From: Stratiolaelaps scimitus
Lineage: Eukaryota > Arthropoda > Arachnida > Mesostigmata > Laelapidae
Assembly (NCBI GenBank): GCA_019614645.1
Contig: JABWDB010000007.1
Coordinates: 806,001 to 870,000 of the forward strand
DNA length: 64,000 bases
Direction: 5' to 3'
Part shown: positions 49,084 to 60,205 of the stretch, piece by piece
Layout of the letters: each line of letters opens with the position of its first letter
Numbering within the stretch: the first letter of the stretch is position 1
The notes under the pieces: model-generated
What the model saw: the letters and a program-made list of their open reading frames with translations, nothing else
Told to the model about the DNA's origin: nothing
The model's database searches: none
Translations under genes and position numbers: made by a program

Positions 49084-50745
49084 ACTTGGTCGCTATGAAT
49101 TGTATGCATATATATATATATATATATATATATTTAAAAATGGCACGGCGGACTAACAAACACAAGAACTCTAATGAATGTGTAATAATAGTTAGTTTAT
49201 CGCCTTAATGAGATCATGCTTCTGGCTGCGAATCACCGAACTGATCTGTGCTATCAGATGTACAGCTATATCTGTGAATTAAGCTAGATCTATTGTATTA
49301 CAACTAATCAATGCTGCATGATATATTATCCAATTACGACGCCTTAATCTCTCTCGCAGTAACTTCGACGGCTGTGATGGTAAAAAGATACATCTAAAAG
49401 TAACACTAACCTTTCCTCTTAGAAATGTCCAGCCTTTGATCCAGCAGACTCGAAATCGTCCAGAGCCAAACCATAACAGCATCGACGTTGTGCAACAACT
49501 CAATAAAGAGGTGGAATGTACATTTCACCTGTGAGCTGAGATGATTCGAACTAACCACATTTACGACACTACGAGACGAAGACTATTTATTAGCACCAAG
49601 ACCAGCCACGAAGCTGGAAGTGTGCCGTAATAATCGTGAAATAGAAAACCCTCTAGCCCTACATCAATTCAATATGCGCCGACTCAAATGGACAAAGCAT
49701 TCGCTTCCGTTACAGCTTTACCAAACGACACAACAAGCGAGGCCCACATTGGCAGCGACGAAAGGATGCCCTGGACGACATCGTGGGACTTCAGATAAGC
49801 TGAATCCGGACCCGAGTGAATAGTTATTGAAACATTATGTGAAAAAGCTAAGGTGACGTCTTGAGAAAGAAATGGCGAAAGATCCCACGGCCGACAATGA
49901 GCACACAGTGGACGTGGCCAGGAAGGTCCGGATCCCATCGAGCTGAAATGGCCGCAGGAAGATTTTGTGACAAAGTGTTTGAGTTATTAAATCGACTCGA
50001 CGCGCGGCAAAGCATCTAGCATGGATGTGACTAAGGACAAGAAGTCGCTCACCATCTACCCTTCATGGCGAAATTGTATTCTTTCGCCAATTATATTGTA
50101 TAGCACTGCGCGATATCTCATCATGGCATTTACAGTGGTGTCTTCTCGGATATGACGACGCTTTCCAACGAACCCCCATGATTCGCTTCGGGGGAATTAG
50201 TTGTTTTGTTTGTTATAGCTGTTATTCTTCGTATAACACATATTATTGTATTAATATTATACGGGCAAAATCAGAGCGGAGCTCATCTATCCACAACCGG
50301 CGCCGCTGCAGAGTTTTCGAGGAACAGTCACGTTTTTGGTAGGCTTGCTCATTTTTATCACTCTGGTTGTTCGATTTCCAGGGCGAGCCAGTATTCCCTA
50401 GCTAGAGTGGACATCGTCTAATATAGAATAATAATATTTTCTTAATTGATATATTGTACATAAAGGCGTGTGGATACACTCAATGTTGATGCCGGCGTCC
50501 GGCGAACGAACGACTATCGAGGCAAGCATAAGTTTCAACAAAGGATTGCCATATATGTGCAATACATAGAGTACAAACATGACGGCGGTGATATTGAAGG
50601 GGATCATCGAATTGATTTGGTGAACGGATTCGATCCTGTTCTGCCTCTGATTTGCCGATCAAAGTGACAACGAAGCGAAGCATGATGAAAACACAGTAAT
50701 ATGGATCGATTTTATAGTCTGTACATGCATATGAAACATCTGCAC
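47967..50745. other. non-coding stretch, no gene recognised
   Basis: Frames of up to 153 codons (48511-48972, minus) show no motif. Contains one large AT-centred hairpin at 49022-49109. Confidence 0.4.
49022..49109. repeat. inverted repeat centred on (TA)n
   Basis: The 29-base arms 49022-49050 and 49081-49109 are complementary except for about two positions and flank a (TA)n loop. The whole 88 bp could fold as one hairpin. It may be the remnant of a small palindromic transposon or a TA expansion within a palindrome. Confidence 0.85.
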
Positions 50746-50746
50746 A

Positions 50747-52103
50747 ACAGTGGTGGGCATAAACTTAAGGCACCCCTATAGTTCAACAAATCGTCACAAG
50801 GAGCACACAGTTGAGGAATTTATTTTGTATCAGATTAACGTTCGCGTCAAATAATATACGCACCACAAACAAGAGCGCATACAATGTCGCATGCAGCCTG
50901 CTATAGTAAAATGTGTCATCTATCGGGTGTGTAAAATGATAAGGCACGCTCAGGTATCGAGTGTTCTAGCTGAATTAATCCAGTATGTGTTAAGCATTCA
51001 CGCTGTACCGTAGTCATGGGACACGCTTCGAGCCCCACTGATGCAGAGAAAGCAGTTATTACTGCTTTACACCGAGCATGAAAGACCCAGGCTGCAATTA
51101 CCAGAGAAATTGTCCAGCGAAAAAAAAAATCAGCCAGCGAACTGCCATGCACATTTGTCGATTGGCCTCGAATTCGACCATAAGTTGTGAAGCAATCAGG
51201 CAATCAGGTTCATAGATCAACAGTTCAAAAAACAATTAAGCGTTATCCGCATATCCTACGGGCGCAAATTAATACAAGACCGCGTCTTCAACCACGCCCG
51301 AGTAAACTTCGACCGCAACAATCTGGCCAGAGACTGGAGATTGGTGAATATTGGGGCAAAGTTTTTTAAAGAGTATCTTGTGGGTGCACATCTATCTAAA
51401 AGGTACTGTGTTGTTTTACATTATCTTCAGTGACGAAAAGAATCTCAATTTGGACGGGCTAGATGGATTTAACGGTTATTGGCATGATGTACGTAATGAG
51501 TCGCGGTACTTCTCAAAGCGCAACTTCGATGGCGGGACCGTTATGGTTTGGGGAGCTTTCGCCTCTCTTGGCAGACTCCCACTCGCTTTCATCTCATCTC
51601 GAATGAGGACTATCAGCAGATGTTGACCAACAACCTACTCCCATTTAGTAGTAGATTTTACCGATTGCCAATTGTTTTCTAACAAGATAACGCTTCAATT
51701 CATGTCAGCGCTAGCACACGTGCGTGGTTAGGACGTGGTTAGCATGACATGGAAACGTTAGGGTGGCCAGCATGTTCTCCTGATCTCAACCCGATGGAGA
51801 ACCTCCTGATCTCAACCCGATGGAGTCTTTAACGTTATAATTAGCAAGGGCGGGGCCACACGGTGCTGATAGCACAAGAAAATGAGTATTCATTCAACGA
51901 GCGTGCCTTATCATTTTACACACCCGATAGATGACACATCTTATTATAGCAGGCTGCATGCGACGTCATATGCGCTGTTCTTTGGGGTGTCTATGTTATT
52001 TGACACGTACATTAATCTGATACAGAATAAATTCCTCAAATGTATACTCCTTGTAACGATTTGTTGAAACATAGGGGTGCCTTAAGTTTATGCCCACCAC
52101 TGT
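50747..52103 (+). mobile_element. Tc1-family DNA transposon, defective, with 205-bp terminal inverted repeats
   Basis: The ends are ACAGTGGTGGGCATAAAC and its reverse complement. The inverted repeats extend from 50747-50951 to 51899-52103. The CAGTG termini and the TA following the right end (52103-52104) fit Tc1/mariner insertion at TA; the left flank reads AA and has presumably mutated. The interior encodes a broken transposase. Length about 1.36 kb. Confidence 0.92.
51030..51835 (+). pseudogene. Tc1-like transposase pseudogene
   Basis: Family segments are spread over different frames. An N-terminal helix-turn-helix region starts MGHASS near 51015-51045. RSTVQKTIKRYPHILRAQIN follows at about 51205-51265. 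The catalytic-core stretch FSDEKNLNLDG, then YWHDVR and GTVMVWGAF, lies at 51425-51560. The QDNASIH region near 51685 is preceded by an in-frame stop, and SPDLNPMEN is at about 51777-51805. Several frameshifts and stops, plus a 26-bp duplication over the last motif, make it non-functional. Confidence 0.88.
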
Positions 52104-53248
52104 ATCACCGTCGCACTGCACGTCACCTTTAGGCTAGAGTTAAAAACGGCGCTACAGGATTCTCATACAGACGACGATTACACCACACAAGTGTCATTTC
52201 TAAAGTATCATATTGATCGAAGTGGAACCGGTTGCTTGACATTCATGGAGATCAAATCTATTGTTTAGTGATTCGCCCTTAGGCACAACGTACAATCTCA
52301 TCAACTAGCGCTCCGTATTAATACCGTACCAGCATGCCTCACAAACCAGTGACTATGTTCACCTCGACATGGCCGGACTATAAACGAGCTAATCTAATGA
52401 CAGGTAGGCGATCACTGGCCATTTAACTCATGAGTTCGGGTAGTTTTAAGTAAATTGCCACATTAATTAACTTTTAATGTCAGCTCATCGTTTCGTTTTG
52501 TCCTGTGTCCGCGTATTACGTGTTAGAGACGACTAGTTACTTTAAAAAAAAAGCAGGAGTTAGTTACGATTGGTAACGATCAGTTACGCTAATTAGTAAA
52601 TGGATTTTCATCAAAGCACATTCGTTTGACATGACGCATGAATATCACTACTGCCCCAGTCGTCACATATTCGAAATTGGCCTCGACCTCGCCACAGGCA
52701 GTGCTGCCTATTGCGGGAGAGGTCGCCGCTGAAAGGTCTCAACAGTTGCAAAAAAAATATATATATAGGAATACAACGGGAAACGTATAATGCCAAAGCT
52801 ATATTTATTCATCAAAAAGCTCTCACTTCGTCTTTCAACAGTCATACACCAGAATGGAATTGACTCGTAAACATCAGACACTCAATAGACTATACTAGCG
52901 AGCCGAGTCCTTTCGGCCGGCCGGCCAGCCAGCCGCCCTAAAATACACGATGCACGACTGACGCTATATGTTCACTATATGCTATTATATCTAGCTAGCA
53001 AAAGCAGGCTAGGCACCGCCAAGCAAAGCTCATGCGCGGCAAACAGTGTGCTCCTGCTGCTGCTGTTGCCGCTGGCGCGCGCCGTTAGCCGGCTGTCTCC
53101 AGTTGGTCCATAGCTAATACATGTGCATCCATCTACAGGGCGAATTGGCCGGCCATAGGCCGTTGACTATCAGCGCCACGGCATCGAGTAATAGTTGTTG
53201 TAGGAGGCGAACGTGCCAACTATGCCAGTGAAAGTGGCAACTTGCCTC

Positions 53249-53250
<2 letters not shown>
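52104..53250. other. non-coding stretch, no gene recognised
   Basis: No exon recognised. There is a CGGCCGGCCGGCC run at about 52915-52927 and CTG triplets near 53054-53066. Confidence 0.4.

Positions 53251-53251
<1 letters not shown>

Positions 53252-53288
<37 letters not shown>
53252..53288. repeat. (TA)n microsatellite
   Basis: About 37 bases of alternating A/T. Confidence 0.95.
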
Positions 53289-53292
<4 letters not shown>

Positions 53293-53415
53293 CGGTCTGC
53301 GTGGCAAAGCCCAGAGCTGACTGACTTGTTGCCTGATGGCTACTTCGCCTGGCCTCTGTCTTCGTGTCCGGTGGCAGACGGATGGTGGGCAAAAGTAACG
53401 AACGGCTTAGACGTA

Positions 53416-53910
53416 ATGATGACGATAGCGATGGCGATGATCATGATCATGATGATGATGATGGTGGAAAAGATGATGAAGAAGAAGAAGAAGCAGTAGA
53501 AAGACCACGAAGGAAACCACAGCGACGATGACGACGTCAACGACCACCACCGCCACCACAACAACAACAACAATAACGACAACAATATTCGTCGTCAACA
53601 TGATGATCCGACGAAGCCGTTAGTCGGCCGGCTGCCGACCTGCGGACTCGCCGCCGCCGCCGTCGTCGGCGGTCGCTTCATGTGCCTTCACGGCTTTGAT
53701 TCAAAAATAGCGCAGCTTCACGACCCTTGACCTCTACCGGAGAAACGGATGCAGCAGCAGCAACAGCGGCGGCGGCCGTGGCGGCGGTAGCAACAACAAC
53801 AACAACAGCAAAACTGCAAGTGCTTTTGGAGAAGAAAGCTCAATGCAAAGCCGATCACGCTGCTGCCGCTGGTACAGCTGCCGGCAACCCGATCAAATGC
53901 AACAGCTAAT
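53416..53910. repeat. cluster of trinucleotide repeats
   Basis: ATG/GAT, GAA, CCA/CAA and later CAG/CGG/CAA triplets follow each other in phase-like blocks over nearly 500 bases. One frame on the plus strand (53727-53909) reads Ala- and Thr-rich sequence but has no ATG start. It could be an untranslated or low-complexity coding exon of a regulatory gene; nothing decides between them. Confidence 0.7.
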
Positions 53911-53956
53911 GGCAATAGCACCCCAACTCTCTGTCCATATTTGAATGCGCCGTAGC

Positions 53957-53994
<38 letters not shown>

Positions 53995-56425
53995 GTACGT
54001 ACCCACATCCTACGCCAAGATGCTTATAGATGTGGCGTTTTTGCCACTTGGAGTTGACCGCTAGCGCTGGCATCACTATCGATCCGCCCGATGGACCGTT
54101 ACGTTGGCGCGTTCGAGTCAACGTCCATCACTAGCCCCTCCGCCAGCCCCTGCATCGGCAAGCGTCAGCTCTCGGCGTCAGCTGCCTCTAGTTTTTCCCT
54201 CTCTTCATTTCGATCGTTGTGTTGGCTCGTTCCAACATTGGAAGCTGCCAAATCCCATCCATCCGTCCGTCTATCCCCGGGGGTAGCCGAGTGCTAACGA
54301 ACGAGCGCCATTCACCGCCTCCACGTGAGCGGCCATCCTTCGACACGATGCGATCGGCCGTTCGCATCGTGCCTCCCACAGCATATACATATAGGCATAT
54401 ATAATAGAACGTGTGGAGGAGCCAGGCGAAGCCAGTTGTCATACAGCTACAGGTTGGCATCAGTACAGCGGTAACATTATACGAACGGCAGCAGTAGCCG
54501 CAAGGGCGACCCAGCTGCAGTAAGAACACATCATCAGCCGCAGCAGCGAGGGTCGCAGCGAATCCTTATAATCATGCATTGAGAGCTATGCAGTGATCGA
54601 TGACACCCACTGGCAGTGGTGGCGATGTCCGCCGACGATCGGCGATCTGCTCAATGGATGCTGTCGCCGTTGTTGTCATCGTCAGCGCCCGGATCGGCGG
54701 ATTGCGGGGATGGCGTTGTTGATTTCGCGCAGTAAGGCATCGTATTTAGCTGCTACTACTGTTTCTGCTGTGAATGGGATGAATTGCCCGGCTGCAACAA
54801 GCGAGCCAAAGGGACCCTGCCTTGTGCCTGCCAACAGTGATGGATACATCGAACGCTCCCGTCAACGAAGAGAACGGTCCCGTCCTGAGACGAACATCTG
54901 CTCCCGGTGGTCCGCGTGTGCGGTTGTTGCTGATGTTGCACTGATCGCGCTGCAGCCGCTGCTGTCTCTGCCGGCGGCACACGGCCGTAGTGTCATCTGT
55001 AATTCGCTATTCCTCTATCTTCTGCTTCTGTTCGAATAGAACTGTTATTATGCAATCTCTGCCGATAGCATTTCAACGGTGTAACAACAATAACAACGTG
55101 AAATCGATGCCGAACATGATGAAGATGCGGACTGGGCCGTCGACGCGCAGCGGCCAAAATGACGATGACAAGCATATGGGTAATAACAATAATAACAACA
55201 GTGATGCTACTAATAGAACAGTAACATAAAGATATTATTATACTGAAGAAAAACAAACATGAGCGCGAGGTCTAAGCAGTGGCCACAATGGAAATAAACA
55301 AGAAGCTGAAAAAAAAGCCGGTATAAATAAATATTGCAGGCGAATAATGGACCGCTCATTGAGGCAATCACTGCGAGTGGATACGAAGGGTCGCTATAGA
55401 ATAATATTATATAGGTTCCACGCGAATGCGCACCGGGGTTTTTGATGCGGGGTCGACCCTTTAAAGACGACGATGTTTACCCGATGTCTATACGACAAGC
55501 TATCGGAGATGCTAGCGGATCATTTATGGGCCTAAGTACACAGGCAGTTTATATTTGATTAAAGTAAACGAAATATTTCCAGTATAAAACATACCACAGA
55601 GTTGTTATTACATATAAAGACACCGTGCTGCCACGCGAGTTCATCGATGCTCGGTTTTCTTTGAAATTCTTGCCTCGCGATGAACGGTCAACTTTGAATG
55701 GTCGACGCCAAAAACGTGACCATTCAGTCAAACAAGCGAAGACCGTTCACCATGTCACTGTCGAAGCGTAATAATGAGCATATCGATTACGTGGCACGTG
55801 TGCGTGTCTATGGAACGTGTGCGCTGATGATGGCAATGATTATTCAATCATATTGGTGACTATCTCGAATCAGAATGGAATATCCGGTGTGCGTCGTTAT
55901 TGTACGAGCACTGTTACGGAGAACGTTCGAAACCACAGTGCCTAAGGCATCGTTTCGTATCGAGCATGAAGAAAGCTGACGGCAGAAGTTGTTGTTCATT
56001 TGCAATACTCTGGCGGGTTGGCAGGTGCAGGTTTTCAATGAGAGCATGCATCTTAGGGTGAGTACACGTGAATGGTCCACGTGTTTCTTTTTGTGCTGAC
56101 GCAAATAACGATAGTTTTCTTCATAATATGACTGACTAGCTACAGCTCCGAACCGCCGTGCAGTTGTTGCCGTTAACAAAATGATTGTCACGGTCTAGTT
56201 TAGTGGCGTATTCAACAGTGAAGCCCTTTTCAGTAGGGCACTCGGCTGAGGGTGGCTGATGTCTCTTGCCGATAATATTCCTTGAGGAGTGTCACCAGTC
56301 ATCGCTGAATGACTCACATCTATCTGTTATATGAACATGTTCACGTCTCGAGGGTTACTAAGCCCTGGATTCCAGAAGGCTCTGTGATGGGTCCCTACAT
56401 GTGTATGATGTTAATTAACTGTATC
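53911..56425. other. non-coding or untranslated stretch, GC-rich to about 55050
   Basis: Contains a (CA)n(TA)n tract at 53956-53994 and GCN/CGN-rich DNA up to about 55050, with long but featureless frames (54593-55039). No splice-consistent exon recognised. Confidence 0.35.
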
Positions 56426-56426
56426 T

Positions 56427-59400
56427 TACAATACAATACAATACAAATACACCTTTATTAACCAAAAGGGGGTGGTACAAAGATTATTAAAGAAATTACA
56501 TAAATTGGTAGAGCGAAGTGAATTTTTTTTACAATTGTGGTAATGGCAGATGTCCACTTCCTGAGTCTCGTAGGAGACGTGCGACTCTCCAGGAGAACAA
56601 ATTATTTAGCTTTTCGGTGCGTGCTACTGACGCAGTGCGCACTGTACGTCTACTGCGCAGCGGGTTTGGACGAAATTCGACGAAATGTTTGACAGAACTA
56701 TTTGGTCTTAGTCGCTGAAACAAGCGTAGGTCCGCAGTATCTAATATGGTCATTAGGGAGGGAAGCTTCACCACTTCCTTCGGACTGACTCTTCGGATGA
56801 ACTTCGATTGCACCCTTTCAAGCGCTAGGATATGTTTTTTGAGATAGGGCCTCCAAACTGGAGAGCAGTAAAGAAATTTTGGAATGACAAGGCTCTTATA
56901 GAGCGCAAGATAGAAATCGACATTTTTGATAATAAAACATCTAAAAATTGTGTTACATATTAATGAGGCAGACCGAACTACCTCTGTCACATGCAGATCA
57001 AAAACAAGGGAGGAAGTCACTATGACACCCAGATCCCGCATGGAGCTTTCACATTTGATAACATCACCATTGATCGTGTATTCATTTTTGTAAGTAGAGG
57101 TGCACAGAACTGCACATTTCGGAATGGAGATCAACATGTCGTTCTTACAACACCACTGTTCAACAGCGGTAATGGCTGATTGAAGGAGGAGTCTGTCCTC
57201 AGCACTCCGCACTGGTGCATACAATTTCAAATCATCAGCATAGAACTTGTGTTTTACACCGCTTGGAAAACTATTTTTAAGATCTAACACAAAGATACAG
57301 AATAAAAGCGGGCCCACGCACGAACCCTGAGGTACCCCAGATGGGCACCGATCATACGTGCTGAGAGTATTGTTTATTTTTACGCAGAACTTTCTATCCG
57401 TTAGATAGCTTCGGATCCACTCAACACTATGTGGATCTACTTTGAGAGATAAAAGTTTGGAGATTAAAAGGCTATGATTGACGCGGTCGAATGCTTTGGA
57501 AAAATCAAAGTAAATGCAATCATAGTCGACTCTCTCGTTCTGAAATAGAGCCAAGTCATGGACCATTTCAATCAGCTGGGTTTCGGTCGACTTTCCTTTG
57601 GTAAAACCATGTTGTTCGCTGTCAAGGAGGTCATTTATGGAGAGGTATGAGTAAATGTGATCTACGAGTATCTTCTCAAAAATGAGGCACGCTATGGACC
57701 CCTGGGCTACAGGTCTATAGTTACCTACATAACTCTTGTCTTTCGCTTTATGGACAGGCGTAACAATTGAGAGCTTAAAGCAGTCAGGGACTGTTCCGTC
57801 CTCATAGGAGCGGCAGAAGATCAATTTTAACGGTTCGACAACAGCCAGACCCAGTTTCTTGTATAGGATCGGCGGCAAGCCATCAGGGGTTTGACTGCAT
57901 TTTAACGGCAACTCCTGGATCTTTCGTAGGATAAGATCATCCGTAATATCCAGCCTTGGACAGCGTGCTCTCACGTTTATAGTAGCCGTGTGGTTTGCAG
58001 CTGTAGTTTGGGGCACGAATACTGACCCGAAAAAGGACTTAAAAGCTTCTGCTTTAACCAAATCGTCTGACTCCAGAACACCATTAATTTGTATGGCGCC
58101 AACCCCATCTACACCTTTTATCCGTTTGTTCGCATATCTGAAGAATTCTTTGCTGTTTCTGAAATTTAGCGCTGACTCTTGTAAAATACGCAGTCGAGTC
58201 GAAGCTTTCTTAAGGCGGGAGGCAAGACGCGGGCTTGGATCCGATTTCACGAGAGCCTCCAGTTTTTGGACACAAAGCCGTATTTGATTTTGCTCTGAGT
58301 GAGGACGCCCTTTTGGTATGAACTCCGATATGAGAGCATGCATAATCTTGAGAAACGAGTTGTACATATCATTTACTGAGCGACACCGACGAAAGACATC
58401 ACGCCAGGATACGTTGAGAAGCCTGGTTTGGTAGTCGTCGTACATACCACTCCAGAAATTGTAACCTATGTGTTCGCGTTTGAGATCGCTGGATTGACAT
58501 AATACTGTAAAACTAACAGCCGAGTGATCCGTGTTGATCGGAGCAGCACATACTTCAAGATCATCGATAAGAGCGGGCTCGGTGGTGAGTAGTAGGTCTA
58601 AAATTGATTGTTCGCGCGTTGGCGAGCCGACCAACTGAAAAAGACCATTTGAGATACACGCGTTTACAAAGACAGATTCTTTTGATTTACTATCGGAGAT
58701 GACAATTCCATCCCAATCAATGTTTTTAAGATTGAAATCGCCATAAATGACAACCGGGAGAGTGGTATCACAAATGTGGTCAAAGAGCCGTGCGCAATCC
58801 GAAACCCTTTGTGAGAAGAACTCAGGATTGTTTGTGAGGTAGCATGACGCAAAGCGGACCGAAATGTCCTCGAAATGAATATCAACGGCAACCGCTTCCA
58901 TGGCGCTATCCAGATCAACACCACAGCATTTTAGGTTACTGTCAACCAGAGCCAGAGTGCCACCTCCCCTGGAACCTCTGTCTTGGCGAAACACTCTAAA
59001 CTTGCCATTGAAAGACAGTTCAGTATCTTTTATGTCAGGAGTCAGCCACGTCTCAGAAATGAGCAGGATCTGAACCGCATGGAGGGAGACATATGCAAAT
59101 AGTGCATCTATCTCGCCCGGACTGCATAGCGAACGAGCGTTGAGTGAAAGACATCTTATGCGAGGGGTAGCATATGTTTCAGGAGGTTTCAGTAACGGAA
59201 CATTACCGCAGTTCAACGCTGATAGGTGAGGAGGGAGGGGCACCTGCTGAGAATCATGAGGGCATTTTCTATATCTCGAAGTGAAGGCTGAGGGGGAGGA
59301 TGAAGGGTGGCAGGCATGGGAGATTGGTTTGGCAACCATGGATCCAGGGAGGGAGACGGGGGGCATTCTGGCCTTCTTACCTAAGGTATCATCCGCTAAT
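56427..59400 (-). mobile_element. non-LTR retrotransposon (Jockey/CR1-like superfamily)
   Basis: Minus-strand element with one long endonuclease/reverse-transcriptase ORF and a 3' region of about 80 bases with AATAAA. The terminal tail is a (TTGTA)n pentanucleotide repeat at about 56427-56447 rather than poly(A), as in CR1/L2/Jockey relatives. No ORF1 (gag-like) is seen beyond 59366, so the 5' end is truncated or the ORF1 is missing. No clear target-site duplication. Confidence 0.93.
56529..59366 (-). CDS. LINE ORF2: apurinic-like endonuclease and reverse transcriptase (945 aa)
   Basis: An uninterrupted 945-codon frame. From about residue 70 an endonuclease/exonuclease/phosphatase domain starts at IRCLSLNARSL, with the metal-binding Glu in ISETWL (about 105) and GDFNLKNIDWD (about 210). 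From about residue 480 the reverse transcriptase contains PDGLPPILYK, FDFSKAFDRVNH (about 625), SGVPQGSCVGPLLF (about 675) and the catalytic YADD (about 709). The C-terminal third (YCSPVWRPYLKKHI, LERVQSKFIRRV) is typical of Jockey/CR1-like LINEs. No RNase H domain follows. The protein nicks target DNA and copies its RNA into it. The absence of stops or frameshifts suggests a young, possibly still active copy. The start is the first ATG of the frame; a longer 5' extension cannot be excluded. Confidence 0.95.
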   Translation of the reverse strand: MPPVSLPGSMVAKPISHACHPSSSPSAFTSRYRKCPHDSQQVPLPPHLSALNCGNVPLLKPPETYATPRIRCLSLNARSLCSPGEIDALFAYVSLHAVQILLISETWLTPDIKDTELSFNGKFRVFRQDRGSRGGGTLALVDSNLKCCGVDLDSAMEAVAVDIHFEDISVRFASCYLTNNPEFFSQRVSDCARLFDHICDTTLPVVIYGDFNLKNIDWDGIVISDSKSKESVFVNACISNGLFQLVGSPTREQSILDLLLTTEPALIDDLEVCAAPINTDHSAVSFTVLCQSSDLKREHIGYNFWSGMYDDYQTRLLNVSWRDVFRRCRSVNDMYNSFLKIMHALISEFIPKGRPHSEQNQIRLCVQKLEALVKSDPSPRLASRLKKASTRLRILQESALNFRNSKEFFRYANKRIKGVDGVGAIQINGVLESDDLVKAEAFKSFFGSVFVPQTTAANHTATINVRARCPRLDITDDLILRKIQELPLKCSQTPDGLPPILYKKLGLAVVEPLKLIFCRSYEDGTVPDCFKLSIVTPVHKAKDKSYVGNYRPVAQGSIACLIFEKILVDHIYSYLSINDLLDSEQHGFTKGKSTETQLIEMVHDLALFQNERVDYDCIYFDFSKAFDRVNHSLLISKLLSLKVDPHSVEWIRSYLTDRKFCVKINNTLSTYDRCPSGVPQGSCVGPLLFCIFVLDLKNSFPSGVKHKFYADDLKLYAPVRSAEDRLLLQSAITAVEQWCCKNDMLISIPKCAVLCTSTYKNEYTINGDVIKCESSMRDLGVIVTSSLVFDLHVTEVVRSASLICNTIFRCFIIKNVDFYLALYKSLVIPKFLYCSPVWRPYLKKHILALERVQSKFIRRVSPKEVVKLPSLMTILDTADLRLFQRLRPNSSVKHFVEFRPNPLRSRRTVRTASVARTEKLNNLFSWRVARLLRDSGSGHLPLPQL

Positions 59401-59445
59401 TATTATACAATGGTTTCAAACTGATGGCAGATTTTTAAGGTTCCC

Positions 59446-60205
59446 ATGAGAGCGTTTGAATCACGCCTCTCCCACAGGTGTGACCTCCATCCCATCGACA
59501 CTCTGTGTGGTGTTCACACTGCGGTCTTAGCCTTCACGATGGCGAACGGTATTATCCCACCGGAGAACTCATTCCCGTTACCGCCGTTGTTAAAAGTGAG
59601 ACCCGTAGAGCAACTGAATTCGAGAGACGTTTTGCTTTTAAAGAGTTTAGAAGCCACGTTCTCACATACCGCTTACCGGCAACCCGAGAGTTCGTTTTGA
59701 CGCCACTTATCACAGGTAATGAGTTTCCTTTGGAGACTAACAGTACTTATATTAGCCCGTCTTAATATGTTGACTATTATTTCAAGCCTTATACAACCGC
59801 AGATCCGTCAATTTAAGCTCAATGTGAATTGGCCGGACGGTGAGCCTGCAATCACTCATGCCTCATATATTCCAGGGCTTCAAAAAGGCCTCATTTTGGC
59901 TTCGCTGCGCTTCGAATTTACTACAAATAGCAAATACTATCAGATTCCTTTATTGACTTGCTCGAATGATTAGTTAATTAATTTCGTTCACAATACAGCT
60001 GGGTCACAGCTGCAGCTTCCGTCGATTTCGTTCGGAAATAGTGACTCTGCACTCTTATTTTTGTTACGGTAAAAAGAACACAATCTGCCCAGATCCCACT
60101 AATTCCGTGAATATACAGCCTCCAACAGCAAACACTTATTATCAACAGCATTATTTCCTAGGTTCTCAGACTGACTCTCAGCCAATATCAACAGTAATAT
60201 TATTA
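59446..60205 (+). pseudogene. coding-like remnants, possibly tectonic-like; may be 3' UTR of the neighbouring gene
   Basis: Plus-strand frames carry protein-like stretches: LCGVHTAVLAFTM, then shifted DGERYYPTGELIPVTAVVKS, KLNVNWPDGEPAITHASYIP with GLQKGLILAS and TTNSKYYQIPLLTC, and SISFGNSDSALLF. Their order faintly recalls the tectonic domain of ciliary transition-zone proteins (a Cys-hydrophobic strand, then PG..GLPLA, then a TTN... strand). Frame changes lack good splice sites, so this would be a decayed or misread gene. On the other strand TTTATT at 59949-59954 gives AATAAA for the gene ending at 60206, so the region may simply be its 3' UTR. Confidence 0.25.
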
